DNA of 64,000 nt from Nostoc desertorum CM1-VF14 (GCA_019359245.1 JAHHHR010000032.1:1-64000); one strand, 5' to 3'. Shown: positions 45,744-55,302, numbered from the stretch's first letter. The notes: generated from the letters alone by a model not told the origin. A program made the numbers and translations.

Positions 45744-47015
45744 ATGCTTATTACCCTAGTTGCAGTTGCTCTACTAGCTTTCTATGTCGCCTGGAATCTC
45801 GGAGCAAATGATGTCGCTAACGCGATGGGAACCTCTGTAGGCTCCAAAGCTGTTACCCTCAAACAAGCGATAATAATTGCCGGAATATTAGAGTTTACCG
45901 GTGCTGTATTGTTTGGACATGAGGTAACGGAAACTCTTGCAACGAAAATTGCAAATCCTGCCTTATTCGCTGCTACACCCCAAATATTCGTTACTGGCAT
46001 GGTAACGGTACTAATATCCTGTGGTGTGTGGTTGCAAATTGCTACATCACGCGGTTTACCAGTCTCATCTTCTCATGCGGTTGTTGGTGCGATCGCTGGA
46101 TTTAGCTGGGTAGCTTTGGGAGTAGGTGCAATTGATTGGTCATCAATTGGCTTGATTACCATTGGCTGGGTTTTAACGCCATTAATTAGTGGTGCGATCG
46201 CTGCTTTATTTTACAGTCAAATCAAGCACTGGATTTTGGATCAACCCAATCAAGTAGTGCAGTTACAGGAATGGATTCCCTGGTTGAGTACTGCGCTGCT
46301 TGGTGTATTCGGCGTAATTGTATTACCATCGCTGACTCAACCGCTAACCAATTTTGTAATTGAGCAAATTGGTTTTACAATCCCTGCTTACGACATCCCA
46401 CTATTAACCGGTGCAGTTGCAGCAGTTGGACTCACAATCATTAGTTGGCGACAATTGGGAGATTTCGGGAAAACAGAAGAGTCTATCCAATCCCCAATTC
46501 CTAATCCCGTAGAAAGATTATTTGCCCGATTTCAGCTATTAAGTGCTTGCTTTGTAGCCTTTGCTCACGGTTCTAATGATGTGGGAAATGCGATCGCTCC
46601 TTTAGCTGCGATCGTCTACATCAATCGCACCGGTAGCGTACCTACAGATGGTATCACCATCCCTATTTGGATTTTAATCCTTGGTGGTGCTGGTATTGTT
46701 GGTGGTTTAGCTGTCTGGGGTAAAAAAGTCATCGCCACTATTGGCGAAAATATTATTGCTTTGCAACCTAGTAGTGGATTTTGTGCCGAACTTGCTACTG
46801 CTACCACCATCCTCATCGCCTCCCGGCTAGGTTTACCAGTCTCCACTTCCCACGCTCTTGTCGGCGGTGTAGTAGGTATTGGACTAGTGCAAAATATCAA
46901 GTCTATTAAGTTTAAAACACTACAAGGCATTGCCGCCGCGTGGCTAATTACAATCCCCGTAAGTGCTATCCTTAGCGCTGCCATCTTTGGCATCGCCAGG
47001 ATTTTATTTTTCTAA
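45744..47015 (+). CDS. PiT-family inorganic phosphate transporter
   Basis: About 423 residues with some ten membrane helices. The two inverted PiT signatures are present: AWNLGANDVANAMGTSVGS near the start and AFAHGSNDVGNAIAPL in the second half, each followed by a SSSHA or STSHA-type turn (PVSSSHAVVGA, PVSTSHALVGG). These mark low-affinity, ion-coupled phosphate (or metal-phosphate) uptake. ATG 45744 is chosen because the protein then begins at the first helix; the frame upstream starts at TTG in A+T-rich spacer. It may be co-transcribed with the dehydrogenase gene. Confidence 0.9.
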   Translation: MLITLVAVALLAFYVAWNLGANDVANAMGTSVGSKAVTLKQAIIIAGILEFTGAVLFGHEVTETLATKIANPALFAATPQIFVTGMVTVLISCGVWLQIATSRGLPVSSSHAVVGAIAGFSWVALGVGAIDWSSIGLITIGWVLTPLISGAIAALFYSQIKHWILDQPNQVVQLQEWIPWLSTALLGVFGVIVLPSLTQPLTNFVIEQIGFTIPAYDIPLLTGAVAAVGLTIISWRQLGDFGKTEESIQSPIPNPVERLFARFQLLSACFVAFAHGSNDVGNAIAPLAAIVYINRTGSVPTDGITIPIWILILGGAGIVGGLAVWGKKVIATIGENIIALQPSSGFCAELATATTILIASRLGLPVSTSHALVGGVVGIGLVQNIKSIKFKTLQGIAAAWLITIPVSAILSAAIFGIARILFF

Positions 47016-47797
47016 GAATTATTAATATTTCTCTAACTTTTTCTTCTACTGCATCTACTCAAAGTAGAACCTAGACTGCAACAACACCAAAAAAGCGTAT
47101 TTTTGCAGAACTGCTGCTCATTCATTAGAATGTTGTGCAGGGGATAGCGTAACTTTGAATTTCCACAACAAGATACTTTAATCTCCGTTTAGAGATATAA
47201 ACTGTCACACAAGTTACATTCCACAAAAATTTACAGCTAATTTTGCAAGTCAGACAATTTTGTGGCCATATTTGGGGACAAGTCGCTTTGCGCCTACGCA
47301 CATGCATCTGTAAGTCTTTGACAACTACTATTGGCAGCACAACAATAAATATCTATTTCAATACTGCTCGCGTTTCGGTGCATAGTCATTGAAGATCCCC
47401 CTTAGTCTCCCTTAAAAGGGGGGAGTTGGGGGGATCGACTCAAAACCTACGCAGTATTGATATCTATTTGGAGTGAGATTTATTTAAAAGTAAAAATCTC
47501 ATTAGCAAATAGTTGATGTAAATTAAACTGACCAAAAAAAAGATTTTAGTTCAAGGGATTTACAGGCATACAGACATGACAAAATACTTGTCAATGCTGA
47601 AGAAAATACTGTGTATTAAGTGTTAGCGCAAATTTAATGCTTTGCCAAGTTGTGCTCAGTATGACAGAATTGCGTTGAAATGCGGAAGTGCTGTTAGAAT
47701 TTTTAATTTATCTGACAAAATACAGGAAATTAGTATGAGCGCCAATAAAGTGTACCGGAAGCAGCTTTATCGTCAAAATGTTAGAGGTTAGAAGCTA
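47016..47797. other. Non-coding region with one MITE
   Basis: 782 bp without a supported gene; the 47125-47340 minus frame lacks any start signal or family. A small inverted-repeat element with target duplication occupies 47349-47469. The last 100 bases would hold the promoter of the EamA-type gene. Confidence 0.5.
47349..47469. mobile_element. Miniature inverted-repeat element with 10-bp target duplication
   Basis: ATATCTATTT occurs directly at 47349-47358 and again at 47460-47469. Between them lies a 101-bp unit beginning CAATACTGC (47359-47367) and ending GCAGTATTG (47451-47459). Its centre carries GATCCCCC...GGGGGGATC, the same palindromic core seen at 8532-8772. Inverted ends plus a precise direct flank indicate insertion by transposition without any coding capacity. 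Confidence 0.8.
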
Positions 47798-50212
47798 ATG
47801 GGGCGATTCGAGAAGCAACCAGAAAACCCGAGAGTCAGAGGCGAGCTATCCAGAGCAGCAGAAAATGCTCTTTGGGCTGTAGTTGAAGATTTAGAAAATC
47901 TTCAGCAGAATGTCCTCAGAGGGTTACAAGAAGACGTAAAGCGGCTTCAGTCAGAAAAAAATCGATTATCTGATGACATTCAAAGCTTGCTAGAGGAAAA
48001 AGAGCATTTACAACAAGTGCGCCAAATTACTGAACAGCAAGTGTTAATTCGGCAACTTGCAGAAGTTCTAGCAAAGCATATATCTTCACAATTGCAATCT
48101 TCTCTGGCAACTTTAGCGAACCAAACTATAGACGGCAAGTCTTATGAACAAGCTGCGCTTAAATCCGCTGAAGTAAGCAGCAATGTAGTAGGTGAAATCA
48201 ATGAAAAAGTCGAACATATGTTTGACAGCTTGGATGACACCGTTACTGTTACCTTTAACTCGCTGCAACAGGAGCTGAAGAACTATCAAAGTAATCTTTC
48301 CCAACAGTTGTCACGGATGTACAGCCAGCAGCAGCAAGGGGAAACGATTTTGACGGAGTTCGTTAATCGTCTGCATGGAGAACTAGAAAAAACTATAGAA
48401 GAAACTTCACGTAAATCAGCAACAACAGGTACACCTACTGTTTTGCAATTTACGGAACCAGAAAAAAATAGTTCTTTTGAGACATCTTCGCCACAAGTTG
48501 GCGAAGTAGTAAGAAATTCCTCTGAGCCAATTTCCTCGATCCCTAATAAGTTTTCACCAAGGGAAACTAAATCAGAGCCGACTGTTGTTAGAGAAAACGC
48601 CGCGAACCCAATTTCTGTCCCCAGTAAAGACTTGTTCCAAAGGGAAACTAAATCAGAGCCGACTGATGTTAGAGAAAACGCCGCGAACCCAATTTCTGCC
48701 CCCAGCAAAGACTTGTTCCAAAGGGAAACTAAATCAGAGCCGACTGTTGTTAGAGAAAATCCCGCGAATCCAATTTCTGTCCCCAGTAAAGACTTATCCC
48801 CAAGGGAAACTAAATCAGAGCCGACTGATGTTAGAGAAAACGCCGCGAACCCAATTTCTGCCCCCAGCAAAGACTTGTCCCAAAGGGAAACTAAATCAGA
48901 GCCAAATACTACTGTAGTTCCACCACCAAAAGAAAACGCTACTGAACCAATTTCTGTCCTCAATAAAGATTTATCAGAAAGCGAAACTACATCAGCGCCT
49001 CCTATTGTATCTGTGCCACCGACGGAAGCAATACAACGTTTACGGAGGAGAAACTCTGCTGAATCAACTTCTGTTACCCGCAAAAACGGGGAGCAGAGCA
49101 AAGTTAAATCCCCGCCTTCTACTGCGCTAGAGCCGCAGGCGGGAGCAAAACCTCCACAATCACGATCGCGCAATTCTTCAGGTTTATCGCCGCTCCAAAT
49201 CGGTTTCTTATTAATTGTCTTATCGGCAGTATTATCGTCGCTTTACAACGTAGCCATTAAGATAATTTTCCACGAAGGTTCTCAAATTTTTGGAGTATTA
49301 GAGGTAGAGCGCTTGCTACCGCCGACTTTGGGCAATACTCTGTTAATTTTGACCCTACGGTTTATGGTAGTGGTACCACTGATGGTACTGTTATCTCCAA
49401 TACTGCATCCAACATTGTGGCAAGACTTAGAAAACTTGGCTAACTCAGCTAGAGGAAACCCCACGCCTGCTAATGCAGCTAGCAAGCGGATTTTGCTGTA
49501 TTCAATTATGAGTGGGTGCTTTTTGTTTTTGTCTCAGGTACTGATATACACTGCGATCGCTCAAGTCACAACTGGAATGGCGATCGCACTGTTCTTTATC
49601 TATCCGATGGTTAGTGGTTTATTCTCGTGGTTTTTGTTTCGTGATCGTCCTACCATATTCCGCATCGGTGCGATCGCCGCGATATGCTGCGGTGAATTGT
49701 TGGTCTTGGCAGGTTCTCCCAGCACAGGTATGGGTAATACTTCATTAGGAAGCAGCACCGCCATTCTTTCAGGCGTGGCTTTTGCTGCCTACATAATTCT
49801 GACGCGGGTTTGTGCTAGCAAACTGCATCCCGTGACTTTTACTTTAATTAACTTCGCTACCATGTTGCTGTTGAGCTTTATCTGCTTAATGCTACCTTTA
49901 CCAAGCAGTTGGAACTTAGTAGTTGACCCCTCTAAGATGCTGGAACTGGTTTTAAGCGCATTTATTTTGGGTGTGCTGACTCTTGCGGGCTATTTGCTAA
50001 ACAATATTGGTATCAGTAAACTAGGTGCCTCGCGGTCAGCGCTCATCGGTGGTAGCATCCCAGTTTTAACCGTGATTTTCGCTGGGTTAATCATTCAAGA
50101 AAATTTAGATATTGTGCAAATTTTGGGAGTGTTGTTAGTAACCTTTGGCGCGGCTGCTTTCAGTTTTGAAACAATGAAAAATCAGGTTAAACCCTCTAGT
50201 CCAACCAATTAA
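47798..50212 (+). CDS. EamA/DMT-family transporter with coiled coil and tandem-repeat domain
   Basis: 804 residues. Residues about 20-200 are a hydrophilic coiled coil (LQEDVKRLQSEKNRLSDDIQSL). Residues about 255-362 are four 27-residue repeats (RETKSEPT-VREN-ANPIS-PSKDL) plus part of a fifth, followed by a Pro/Ser/Arg linker. From about 467 to the end are ten membrane helices of the drug/metabolite carrier type (two EamA halves). The carrier alone is about 300 residues, so the cytoplasmic N-terminal half is an added region. Substrate unknown. A hairpin terminator follows at 50331. Confidence 0.82.
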   Translation: MGRFEKQPENPRVRGELSRAAENALWAVVEDLENLQQNVLRGLQEDVKRLQSEKNRLSDDIQSLLEEKEHLQQVRQITEQQVLIRQLAEVLAKHISSQLQSSLATLANQTIDGKSYEQAALKSAEVSSNVVGEINEKVEHMFDSLDDTVTVTFNSLQQELKNYQSNLSQQLSRMYSQQQQGETILTEFVNRLHGELEKTIEETSRKSATTGTPTVLQFTEPEKNSSFETSSPQVGEVVRNSSEPISSIPNKFSPRETKSEPTVVRENAANPISVPSKDLFQRETKSEPTDVRENAANPISAPSKDLFQRETKSEPTVVRENPANPISVPSKDLSPRETKSEPTDVRENAANPISAPSKDLSQRETKSEPNTTVVPPPKENATEPISVLNKDLSESETTSAPPIVSVPPTEAIQRLRRRNSAESTSVTRKNGEQSKVKSPPSTALEPQAGAKPPQSRSRNSSGLSPLQIGFLLIVLSAVLSSLYNVAIKIIFHEGSQIFGVLEVERLLPPTLGNTLLILTLRFMVVVPLMVLLSPILHPTLWQDLENLANSARGNPTPANAASKRILLYSIMSGCFLFLSQVLIYTAIAQVTTGMAIALFFIYPMVSGLFSWFLFRDRPTIFRIGAIAAICCGELLVLAGSPSTGMGNTSLGSSTAILSGVAFAAYIILTRVCASKLHPVTFTLINFATMLLLSFICLMLPLPSSWNLVVDPSKMLELVLSAFILGVLTLAGYLLNNIGISKLGASRSALIGGSIPVLTVIFAGLIIQENLDIVQILGVLLVTFGAAAFSFETMKNQVKPSSPTN
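48561..48884 (+). repeat. Four 81-bp tandem repeats inside the EamA-type gene
   Basis: GGGAAACTAAATCAGAGCC recurs at 48561, 48642, 48723, 48804 and 48885, exactly 81 bases apart, with the last copy partial. Copies 1 and 3 encode TVVREN and SVPSK; copies 2 and 4 encode TDVREN and SAPSK, so the array grew by doubling a two-unit block. The period is a multiple of three and keeps the frame. Confidence 0.9.
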
Positions 50213-50330
50213 ATGACGAGTTCAATCAGTTTAGGTGTAGTGGTAGCTACTTTACCTCCCATCACTCTCAGCACCAATCCTGACATGAATACGCTTAGTT
50301 GTAACTTCTCTCAATCACCTTGTGAGAAAT

Positions 50331-50372
50331 AAGATCCTCGACTTCTTGGAGAAGCTAGGGATCTTATTTTTT
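50331..50372 (+). terminator. Rho-independent terminator after the EamA-type gene
   Basis: AAGATCCTCGACTTC (50331-50345) pairs with GAGAAGCTAGGGATCTT (50349-50365) with small bulges, followed by ATTTTTT. It lies 119 bases after the stop codon. Confidence 0.7.
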
Positions 50373-51593
50373 ACGAATAATTTAAGACTGCTGTATAGAT
50401 GGAGATAAGGTGATGCGCGCCTCAAATTATATAAACACGCTTTATGTCCGGTAACTGTTAACTGTTGACGGTTAAAGGTTATCAGTCATCAGTCATCGTT
50501 CATCAGCCTTCATGTAAATGTTTAAGTTAAATGCGTAACAGCTTAACGCTTAATAGATGAGCAAGCAGTAATCAGAATAACTGGACTTGTAATATATTTT
50601 TAGGAATTTAGCCTGATACAGGCAGGGAAAACACGTATATATAAGCAGTACGAGTAGTACCAACTCAAGCAATTGAGTACGAGTACTTGCTTAAGGAGGA
50701 GATTTGCAAAGAATTAAGAGCATTGCAGTACCTTTTGGAACTAGGAGATGAAGAAGTAGCAGAAATGCTTAGAGTAACCCGGTTTTGAAGCGTGGTAGAC
50801 TCAGTAAGTGGGCAAGAATAAATTGAACTATGTTACGGAATGTAAAATTGATTAGATTGACTGTTACTAAGGGTTTCACGCCTATTCTAAGGTCTGAAGC
50901 CACTTAATACAACCTTCAATTATTCACGCCCACTGGCTTATTGTGTTTGCTGAAATGGTATATTTGTTTCTGTCAGTCCGTACTAGTCAATTTGGGCGAT
51001 CGCCTAAATGCCTAGAGAAAGAAGCTTATATCCTAGCTTGCTGCGAATTCTCTCCTTTTCTAGCAAAAAATTCTCTACACAATTCAAGCCAAGAAAATAT
51101 ATAAAACAGTGAGGTAAAACATACTTGAAAGTAGCCAATGAATTAGTCAAATCATGCAAACAATACCAATCCGCTGGGAAAAAACATTTAAATAATCATC
51201 AAATTGAATCTGATACGTTTTATGATATTTCTAGCTAATAACTAATTATTAGGCTATCAGCATGAGCAATAAAGCTTAATGGTTATACGATTAATTCAGA
51301 CTAAATTGCGGTTTTTTGTGTCAAATTATCAGCACAAAAAGCTAAGTAAGGCTTAGATTTAGGACGAAGAATAAAAATATAATGGAACGTTAATTTAATG
51401 AGAATACAAATTATTTAAACGAGCATAATTTTTAAAGTTAAAAAAGCACAAAATTATTGCAAACAAAAAAAATAATGATATGATAGGAAACGATATGTGA
51501 AACAACAGGTATTTTTGAAATTGGAATTAATTGCTCTAATTGATGTCTACTATCTTCCCTCAAGCCAACGGCTTATAGTGGCGAGACATCACT

Positions 51594-51666
51594 GGAGGTT
51601 GTGAACAAGATGATAGTTCGCAACGAGTCGTATGACTCAACCTCTGAATGTTTCTACACCTGGTAA
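51594..51666 (+). promoter_or_regulatory. Possible structured upstream ORF in the hetR leader
   Basis: GGAGG (51594-51598) precedes ATG 51610, which opens an 18-codon frame ending TAA at 51664-51666 (MIVRNESYDSTSECFYTW). GAGGTTG (51595-51601) can pair with CAACCTC (51638-51644), hiding the ribosome-binding site. Inside that stem GAAC/GTTC (51603-51606, 51616-51619) puts the ATG in a loop, and GAGTC/GACTC (51625-51629, 51634-51638) forms another hairpin. It lies 515 bp before hetR. The pairing is seen; regulation is inferred. Confidence 0.35.
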
Positions 51667-52181
51667 GCGATTTATTTTTAGGCTATTCCCAATGCTCTCT
51701 AGCCATTTGTGTACTACAAAGAATTCGTCAAAGCCGAATTAAAATCATATTTTTTGAGTAACACATATTCTAGATGAACCGCGCCAATTACTTTTTACTC
51801 CGAGTCGGCATAGTGCCATAATTAGGCGTAAGCAGCTTGATGTTGTTGCTTTTTAAAGATAAGAAAAACCCCAGAGAACTTAAAGGCTTTGTAGATTAGT
51901 TGCAACACACAGTTGACTTTTGGGATTTAAACCGCCTTCAAGCTAAACCTGGTGATCTATGTAATTTTCCGGTCAGATACAGCGACAGTTATAGTAATAA
52001 CAACTGAATCTGCCTGTATACGAGAAAAATATGCGAAAATAGTAGTTTGGACTACCACCGATTTCAGAGTTATCGCATATTAATATAGTCTGAAGTAAAG
52101 ACATTCTCTTCAGTCAGGTGTATACTACCTATTTTCACTCGATTAAAAGTTGTGTAAACGTGCTATTCAATTGTCTGTAAT

Positions 52182-53081
52182 ATGAGTAACGACATAGATC
52201 TGATCAAACGTCTTGACCCCAGTGCGATGGATCAGATCATGCTTTATCTGGCTTTTAGTGCCATGCGGACGAGTGGGCACAGGCATGGGGCATTTTTAGA
52301 CGCAGCCGCAACAGCAGCAAAGTGTGCAATTTACATGACCTATCTGGAGCAGGGGCAAAACCTGCGGATGACAGGGCATCTGCACCACTTGGAGCCGAAA
52401 CGGGTAAAAATTATTGTAGAAGAAGTCAGACAAGCGCTAACAGAAGGCAAACTGTTAAAGATGCTGGGTTCTCAGGAACCGCGCTATTTGATTCAATTAC
52501 CTTATGTCTGGCTAGAAAAGTATCCTTGGCAACCGGGGCGATCGCGCGTTCCTGGTACTAGCTTGACAAGTGAAGAAAAAAGACAAATTGAACAAAAACT
52601 TCCAAGTAATCTACCTGACGCCCAGTTAGTTAGCTCTTTTGAGTTTCTAGATTTGATTGAGTTTTTGCACAGGCGATCGCAAGAAGACTTGCCACCCGAA
52701 CACCAAATGCCTTTGAGTGAAGCCTTGGGTGAGCATATCAAGCGCCGTCTGCTCTACTCAGGAACGGTAACACGCATTGATTCTCCTTGGGGAATGCCCT
52801 TCTACGCTCTTACCCGTCCTTTTTACGCCCCAGCAGACGATCAAGAACGCACTTACATCATGGTAGAAGATACCGCTCGGTATTTCCGCATGATGAAGAA
52901 TTGGGCAGAACGGCGACGAAATGCCATGCGCCTACTAGAAGAACTCGATATCCTCCCAGAAAAAATGGAGCAGGCTATGGAAGAATTGGATGAAGTTATC
53001 CGTGCCTGGGCAGATAAATATCACCAAGACGGTGGTATCGCAGTGGTTTTACAGACAGCTTTTGGCGAAAGAGAAGACTAG
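52182..53081 (+). CDS. hetR: HetR, heterocyst differentiation master regulator
   Basis: 299 residues, the normal length. The sequence MSNDIDLIKRLDPSAMDQIM, the SSFEFL segment carrying the conserved Ser, the basic DNA-binding N-terminal half with MTGHLHHLEPKRV, and the C-terminal hood LLEELDILPEKMEQA that receives PatS/HetN peptides are as in Nostoc and Anabaena. HetR is a dimeric DNA-binding protein that turns on heterocyst genes under nitrogen deprivation and is inhibited by RGSGR-containing peptides. It is monocistronic, with a long upstream region and hairpins downstream. No patS or hetN is in the window. Confidence 0.98.
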   Translation: MSNDIDLIKRLDPSAMDQIMLYLAFSAMRTSGHRHGAFLDAAATAAKCAIYMTYLEQGQNLRMTGHLHHLEPKRVKIIVEEVRQALTEGKLLKMLGSQEPRYLIQLPYVWLEKYPWQPGRSRVPGTSLTSEEKRQIEQKLPSNLPDAQLVSSFEFLDLIEFLHRRSQEDLPPEHQMPLSEALGEHIKRRLLYSGTVTRIDSPWGMPFYALTRPFYAPADDQERTYIMVEDTARYFRMMKNWAERRRNAMRLLEELDILPEKMEQAMEELDEVIRAWADKYHQDGGIAVVLQTAFGERED

Positions 53082-53492
53082 TCGCGCTAGGGACTTTCAA
53101 ATAAAAAAATATCCTATCGCTTTTAGTCCAAGGGATATTTTACTTGGGGGAGGAAAAGTCGTTTTGATTCCAAAAATTAGATAATTTATTTTTTGGAGTT
53201 CCACTACCCAAAATTAAAAAAGCTTTATAAGCTTTTCACTGATTTTGTCCCTTGCTTAGTAGTAGGGGGATCGTTGGTCTATTTACACTGTAATACTGTA
53301 CTAGTAGTACAAAAGTCACAAGCAATTTTGTGACTTTTGTATTGTAAATATTTAGTTTGCACAATTTGCAAGCAGAGGGTAATTTTAGCAAGTTTTATAT
53401 AAATATTTTCGCCAAATCATAGTAGGGTGGGCATTTATAATGCCCACCCTACTAATTAACCTGTATCCTCAGTCAATTACAAAGGACTGTAA
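53082..53492. other. Gap after hetR with three hairpins
   Basis: 411 bp without a gene. AAAAGCTT/AAGCTTTT (53218-53236) is a weak stem. ACAAAAGTCACAA (53309-53321) pairs perfectly with 53328-53340. AGTAGGGTGGGCATT (53421-53435) pairs perfectly with 53439-53453; this GTAGGGTGGGC palindrome is a widespread cyanobacterial repeat. The last two could terminate hetR and the convergent minus-strand gene. Confidence 0.65.
53421..53453. terminator. Perfect 15-bp hairpin between convergent hetR and hypothetical gene
   Basis: AGTAGGGTGGGCATT and its exact inverse are separated by TAT. Position between two convergent genes and stem strength suggest bidirectional termination, although it is also a dispersed repeat unit. 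Confidence 0.55.
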
Positions 53493-54182
53493 TTAATTTG
53501 TCGTGCCGGGTTGCGTTGGAACAATCGGTTGCGTTGGAATAACCGGTTGTGTTGGAATAACCGGTTGTGTTGGAACAATCGGTTGTGTTGGAAATGGGGT
53601 AGTCTCTAAATTTGGAGTTGAACCCGCAGGTATTATAGTTGGCGGTGTAGACGAAGATGAAGCACCTATAACACTATCATCAGCACTGATACAAGTATCT
53701 AATGCCTGTGTGGGGGGAAAGTCGATTTGACTACGCAAGCCAACCACACACTGGCCAAAACGCACAGGTAACAAACTGCGTCCACAGTAATCTAAAACTG
53801 CCGGATTAGCTTCTTCCTTAGTACTTAAGCTGACGCCAACTACACAGGTAGCTAACTCCTCAGGACGTCGGGCATTCCCACAAGTAGAAAGCGCATCTGT
53901 CGCGGCAATTTGGGTTTGCTTATCAATTTTAACCACGCAAGCAGCAAAATCTTTTGGACGCAGTGCTGCTGCACAACCAAGTGAAGCCGCTTCTGCTGTT
54001 ACACCCACGCTCAAAAGGCGACCCGCACAGACACTATAATCATTGCTGTAAGAGGCAGCGATCGCTGTATTTGGTAAAATCGCTGCCAAGCATCCAGCTA
54101 TAGCCAAAACTGGTACTGTTAAAATCCTGGAGGTGGAACTGGCTTGTTTGTTCTTACCTCTATTAACCGCTTTATTGCTCAT
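53493..54182 (-). CDS. Secreted Cys-repeat protein with Pro-Thr tail
   Basis: About 229 residues from the ATG at 54182; an ATG at 54194 has the GGAGA directly against it, too close to work. A signal peptide (LTVPVLAIAGCLAAILPNTAIAA) is followed by four to five units with the pattern C-x2-L-x2-G-V or C-A-x-ALRP-x-FAACV, each carrying Cys pairs, so a disulfide-rich helical repeat is likely. The tail is a run of PTQPVIP repeats, which might span the peptidoglycan. A conserved cyanobacterial exported protein without known role; sits next to hetR but on the opposite strand. Confidence 0.68.
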   Translation of the reverse strand: MSNKAVNRGKNKQASSTSRILTVPVLAIAGCLAAILPNTAIAASYSNDYSVCAGRLLSVGVTAEAASLGCAAALRPKDFAACVVKIDKQTQIAATDALSTCGNARRPEELATCVVGVSLSTKEEANPAVLDYCGRSLLPVRFGQCVVGLRSQIDFPPTQALDTCISADDSVIGASSSSTPPTIIPAGSTPNLETTPFPTQPIVPTQPVIPTQPVIPTQPIVPTQPGTTN

Positions 54183-54194
54183 TGATGTTGCCAT

Positions 54195-54677
54195 TCTCCA
54201 AACACCCAAAGTTATGCTAACTCAAATATCTTAAAGATCCTCTGTAATTAAAGAATTTCGGCGGTAGCAAGCTATAGACATAATTATTTATGCCGGAAAT
54301 TGTGTTAATATAACTGTTTGAAAGATAAGTAGGCAACGTAAAAAGTATTTCAGAGTAAGAATACTGCGTAAACCAATCTGATGATTGAGTAGCCTACGAA
54401 ACTAAATAAACACAAAAAACTTATTGGCAGGAATACGGCGTGACAGGCCGGAATTCAGGCTTGAAAGCCAGTATGTCGGCTCTACCGACTTAAAGCAACT
54501 GGCAAGAAAGTTGATGCCTCTACATTGGTAGGATACGTCATACCAAGGTAAGCATCCTCAAAGAACGAAAAATCCTCTGATTAAAAATCAGAGATATGTC
54601 AACATAGTATGTCATCATAGTATGTTTGGCTAAATATGTTTGGCTAAAGTTTAAACAGGATTAGATTAAGGAAACTC
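54195..54677. other. Gap before rpsD with possible structured leader
   Basis: 483 bp without a gene. It holds the promoter of the minus-strand secreted protein near 54240 and, at 54440-54600, several nested inverted repeats that could form an rpsD leader RNA, listed separately. Confidence 0.5.
54458..54593 (+). promoter_or_regulatory. Candidate structured rpsD leader
   Basis: GGCTTGAAAGCC (54458-54469) is one hairpin. GCCAGT (54467-54472) pairs with ACTGGC (54498-54503), enclosing GTCGG (54475-54479) with CCGAC (54485-54489). CTCTGATT (54575-54582) pairs with AATCAGAG (54586-54593). The structures lie just upstream of the S4 gene. S4 controls its own synthesis through leader RNA in several bacteria; that this one does so is inference. 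Confidence 0.35.
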
Positions 54678-55286
54678 ATGTCCCGATACAGAGGGCCACG
54701 CCTCAGAATTGTACGCCGCTTAGGCGACTTACCAGGATTAACTCGTAAAAGCGCTAGACGCGCTTACCCACCTGGTATGCATGGTCAGAACCGTAAGAAG
54801 CGCTCTGAGTATGCTATCCGTCTAGAAGAAAAGCAAAAGCTCCGCTTCAACTACGGTTTGACTGAAAAGCAATTGCTCCGCTATGTGCGGAAAGCCAGAC
54901 GTGTTACTGGTTCTACCGGACAAGTGCTGCTGCAATTGCTAGAAATGCGCTTGGATAATACCGTTTTCCGCTTGGGTATAGCCCCGACTATCCCAGCAGC
55001 TCGTCAACTGGTAAATCACGGTCACGTAACTGTTAACGGTCGTGTGGTTAATATTGCCAGCTATCAATGCCGTCCTGGCGAAGTAATTGCAGTCAGGGAT
55101 CGGGCACAATCACGGAAGTTAGTGGAAGCTAACTTACAATATCCCGGTTTGGCCAACCTCCCCAGTCATTTGGAGTTTGACAAAAATAAGTTGGTTGGTA
55201 GAGTCAACAGTGTTGTTGAGCGAGAATGGGTGGCACTACAAGTTAATGAACTACTTGTGGTGGAATACTACTCACGACAAGCATAA
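54678..55286 (+). CDS. rpsD: 30S ribosomal protein S4
   Basis: 202 residues, standard length. MSRYRGPRLRIVRRLGDLPGLT at the start, PPGMHGQ, and the S4 RNA-binding domain in the second half (LDNTVFRLGIAPTIPAARQLVNHGHVTVNGRVV) are unmistakable. It binds 16S rRNA early in small-subunit assembly. AAGGA precedes the ATG. Transcribed alone, as usual in cyanobacteria, and separated from the convergent moaA by a hairpin. Confidence 0.98.
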   Translation: MSRYRGPRLRIVRRLGDLPGLTRKSARRAYPPGMHGQNRKKRSEYAIRLEEKQKLRFNYGLTEKQLLRYVRKARRVTGSTGQVLLQLLEMRLDNTVFRLGIAPTIPAARQLVNHGHVTVNGRVVNIASYQCRPGEVIAVRDRAQSRKLVEANLQYPGLANLPSHLEFDKNKLVGRVNSVVEREWVALQVNELLVVEYYSRQA

Positions 55287-55302
55287 GAGCGATTTGTCTT
55301 TA

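Larger units (their letters stand above)
50213..52181. promoter_or_regulatory. Long upstream region of hetR
   Basis: About 2 kb without a supported gene apart from the terminator above and short repeats. Tandem TCAGTCATCA-type repeats lie at 50480-50505. A fragment at about 50690-50790 reads ELRALQYLLELGDEEVAEML, possibly a gene remnant. In Anabaena hetR is transcribed from several start sites reaching about 0.7 kb upstream; if conserved, the leader would begin near 51450 and cover the element at 51594-51666. The NtcA- or HetR-dependent sites were not located with confidence. Confidence 0.5.

Noticed and set aside
48286..49173. 295-codon minus-strand frame opposite the repeats
   Set aside because: It is the mirror of the 81-bp repeats in the EamA-type gene; low-complexity translation without start signals.
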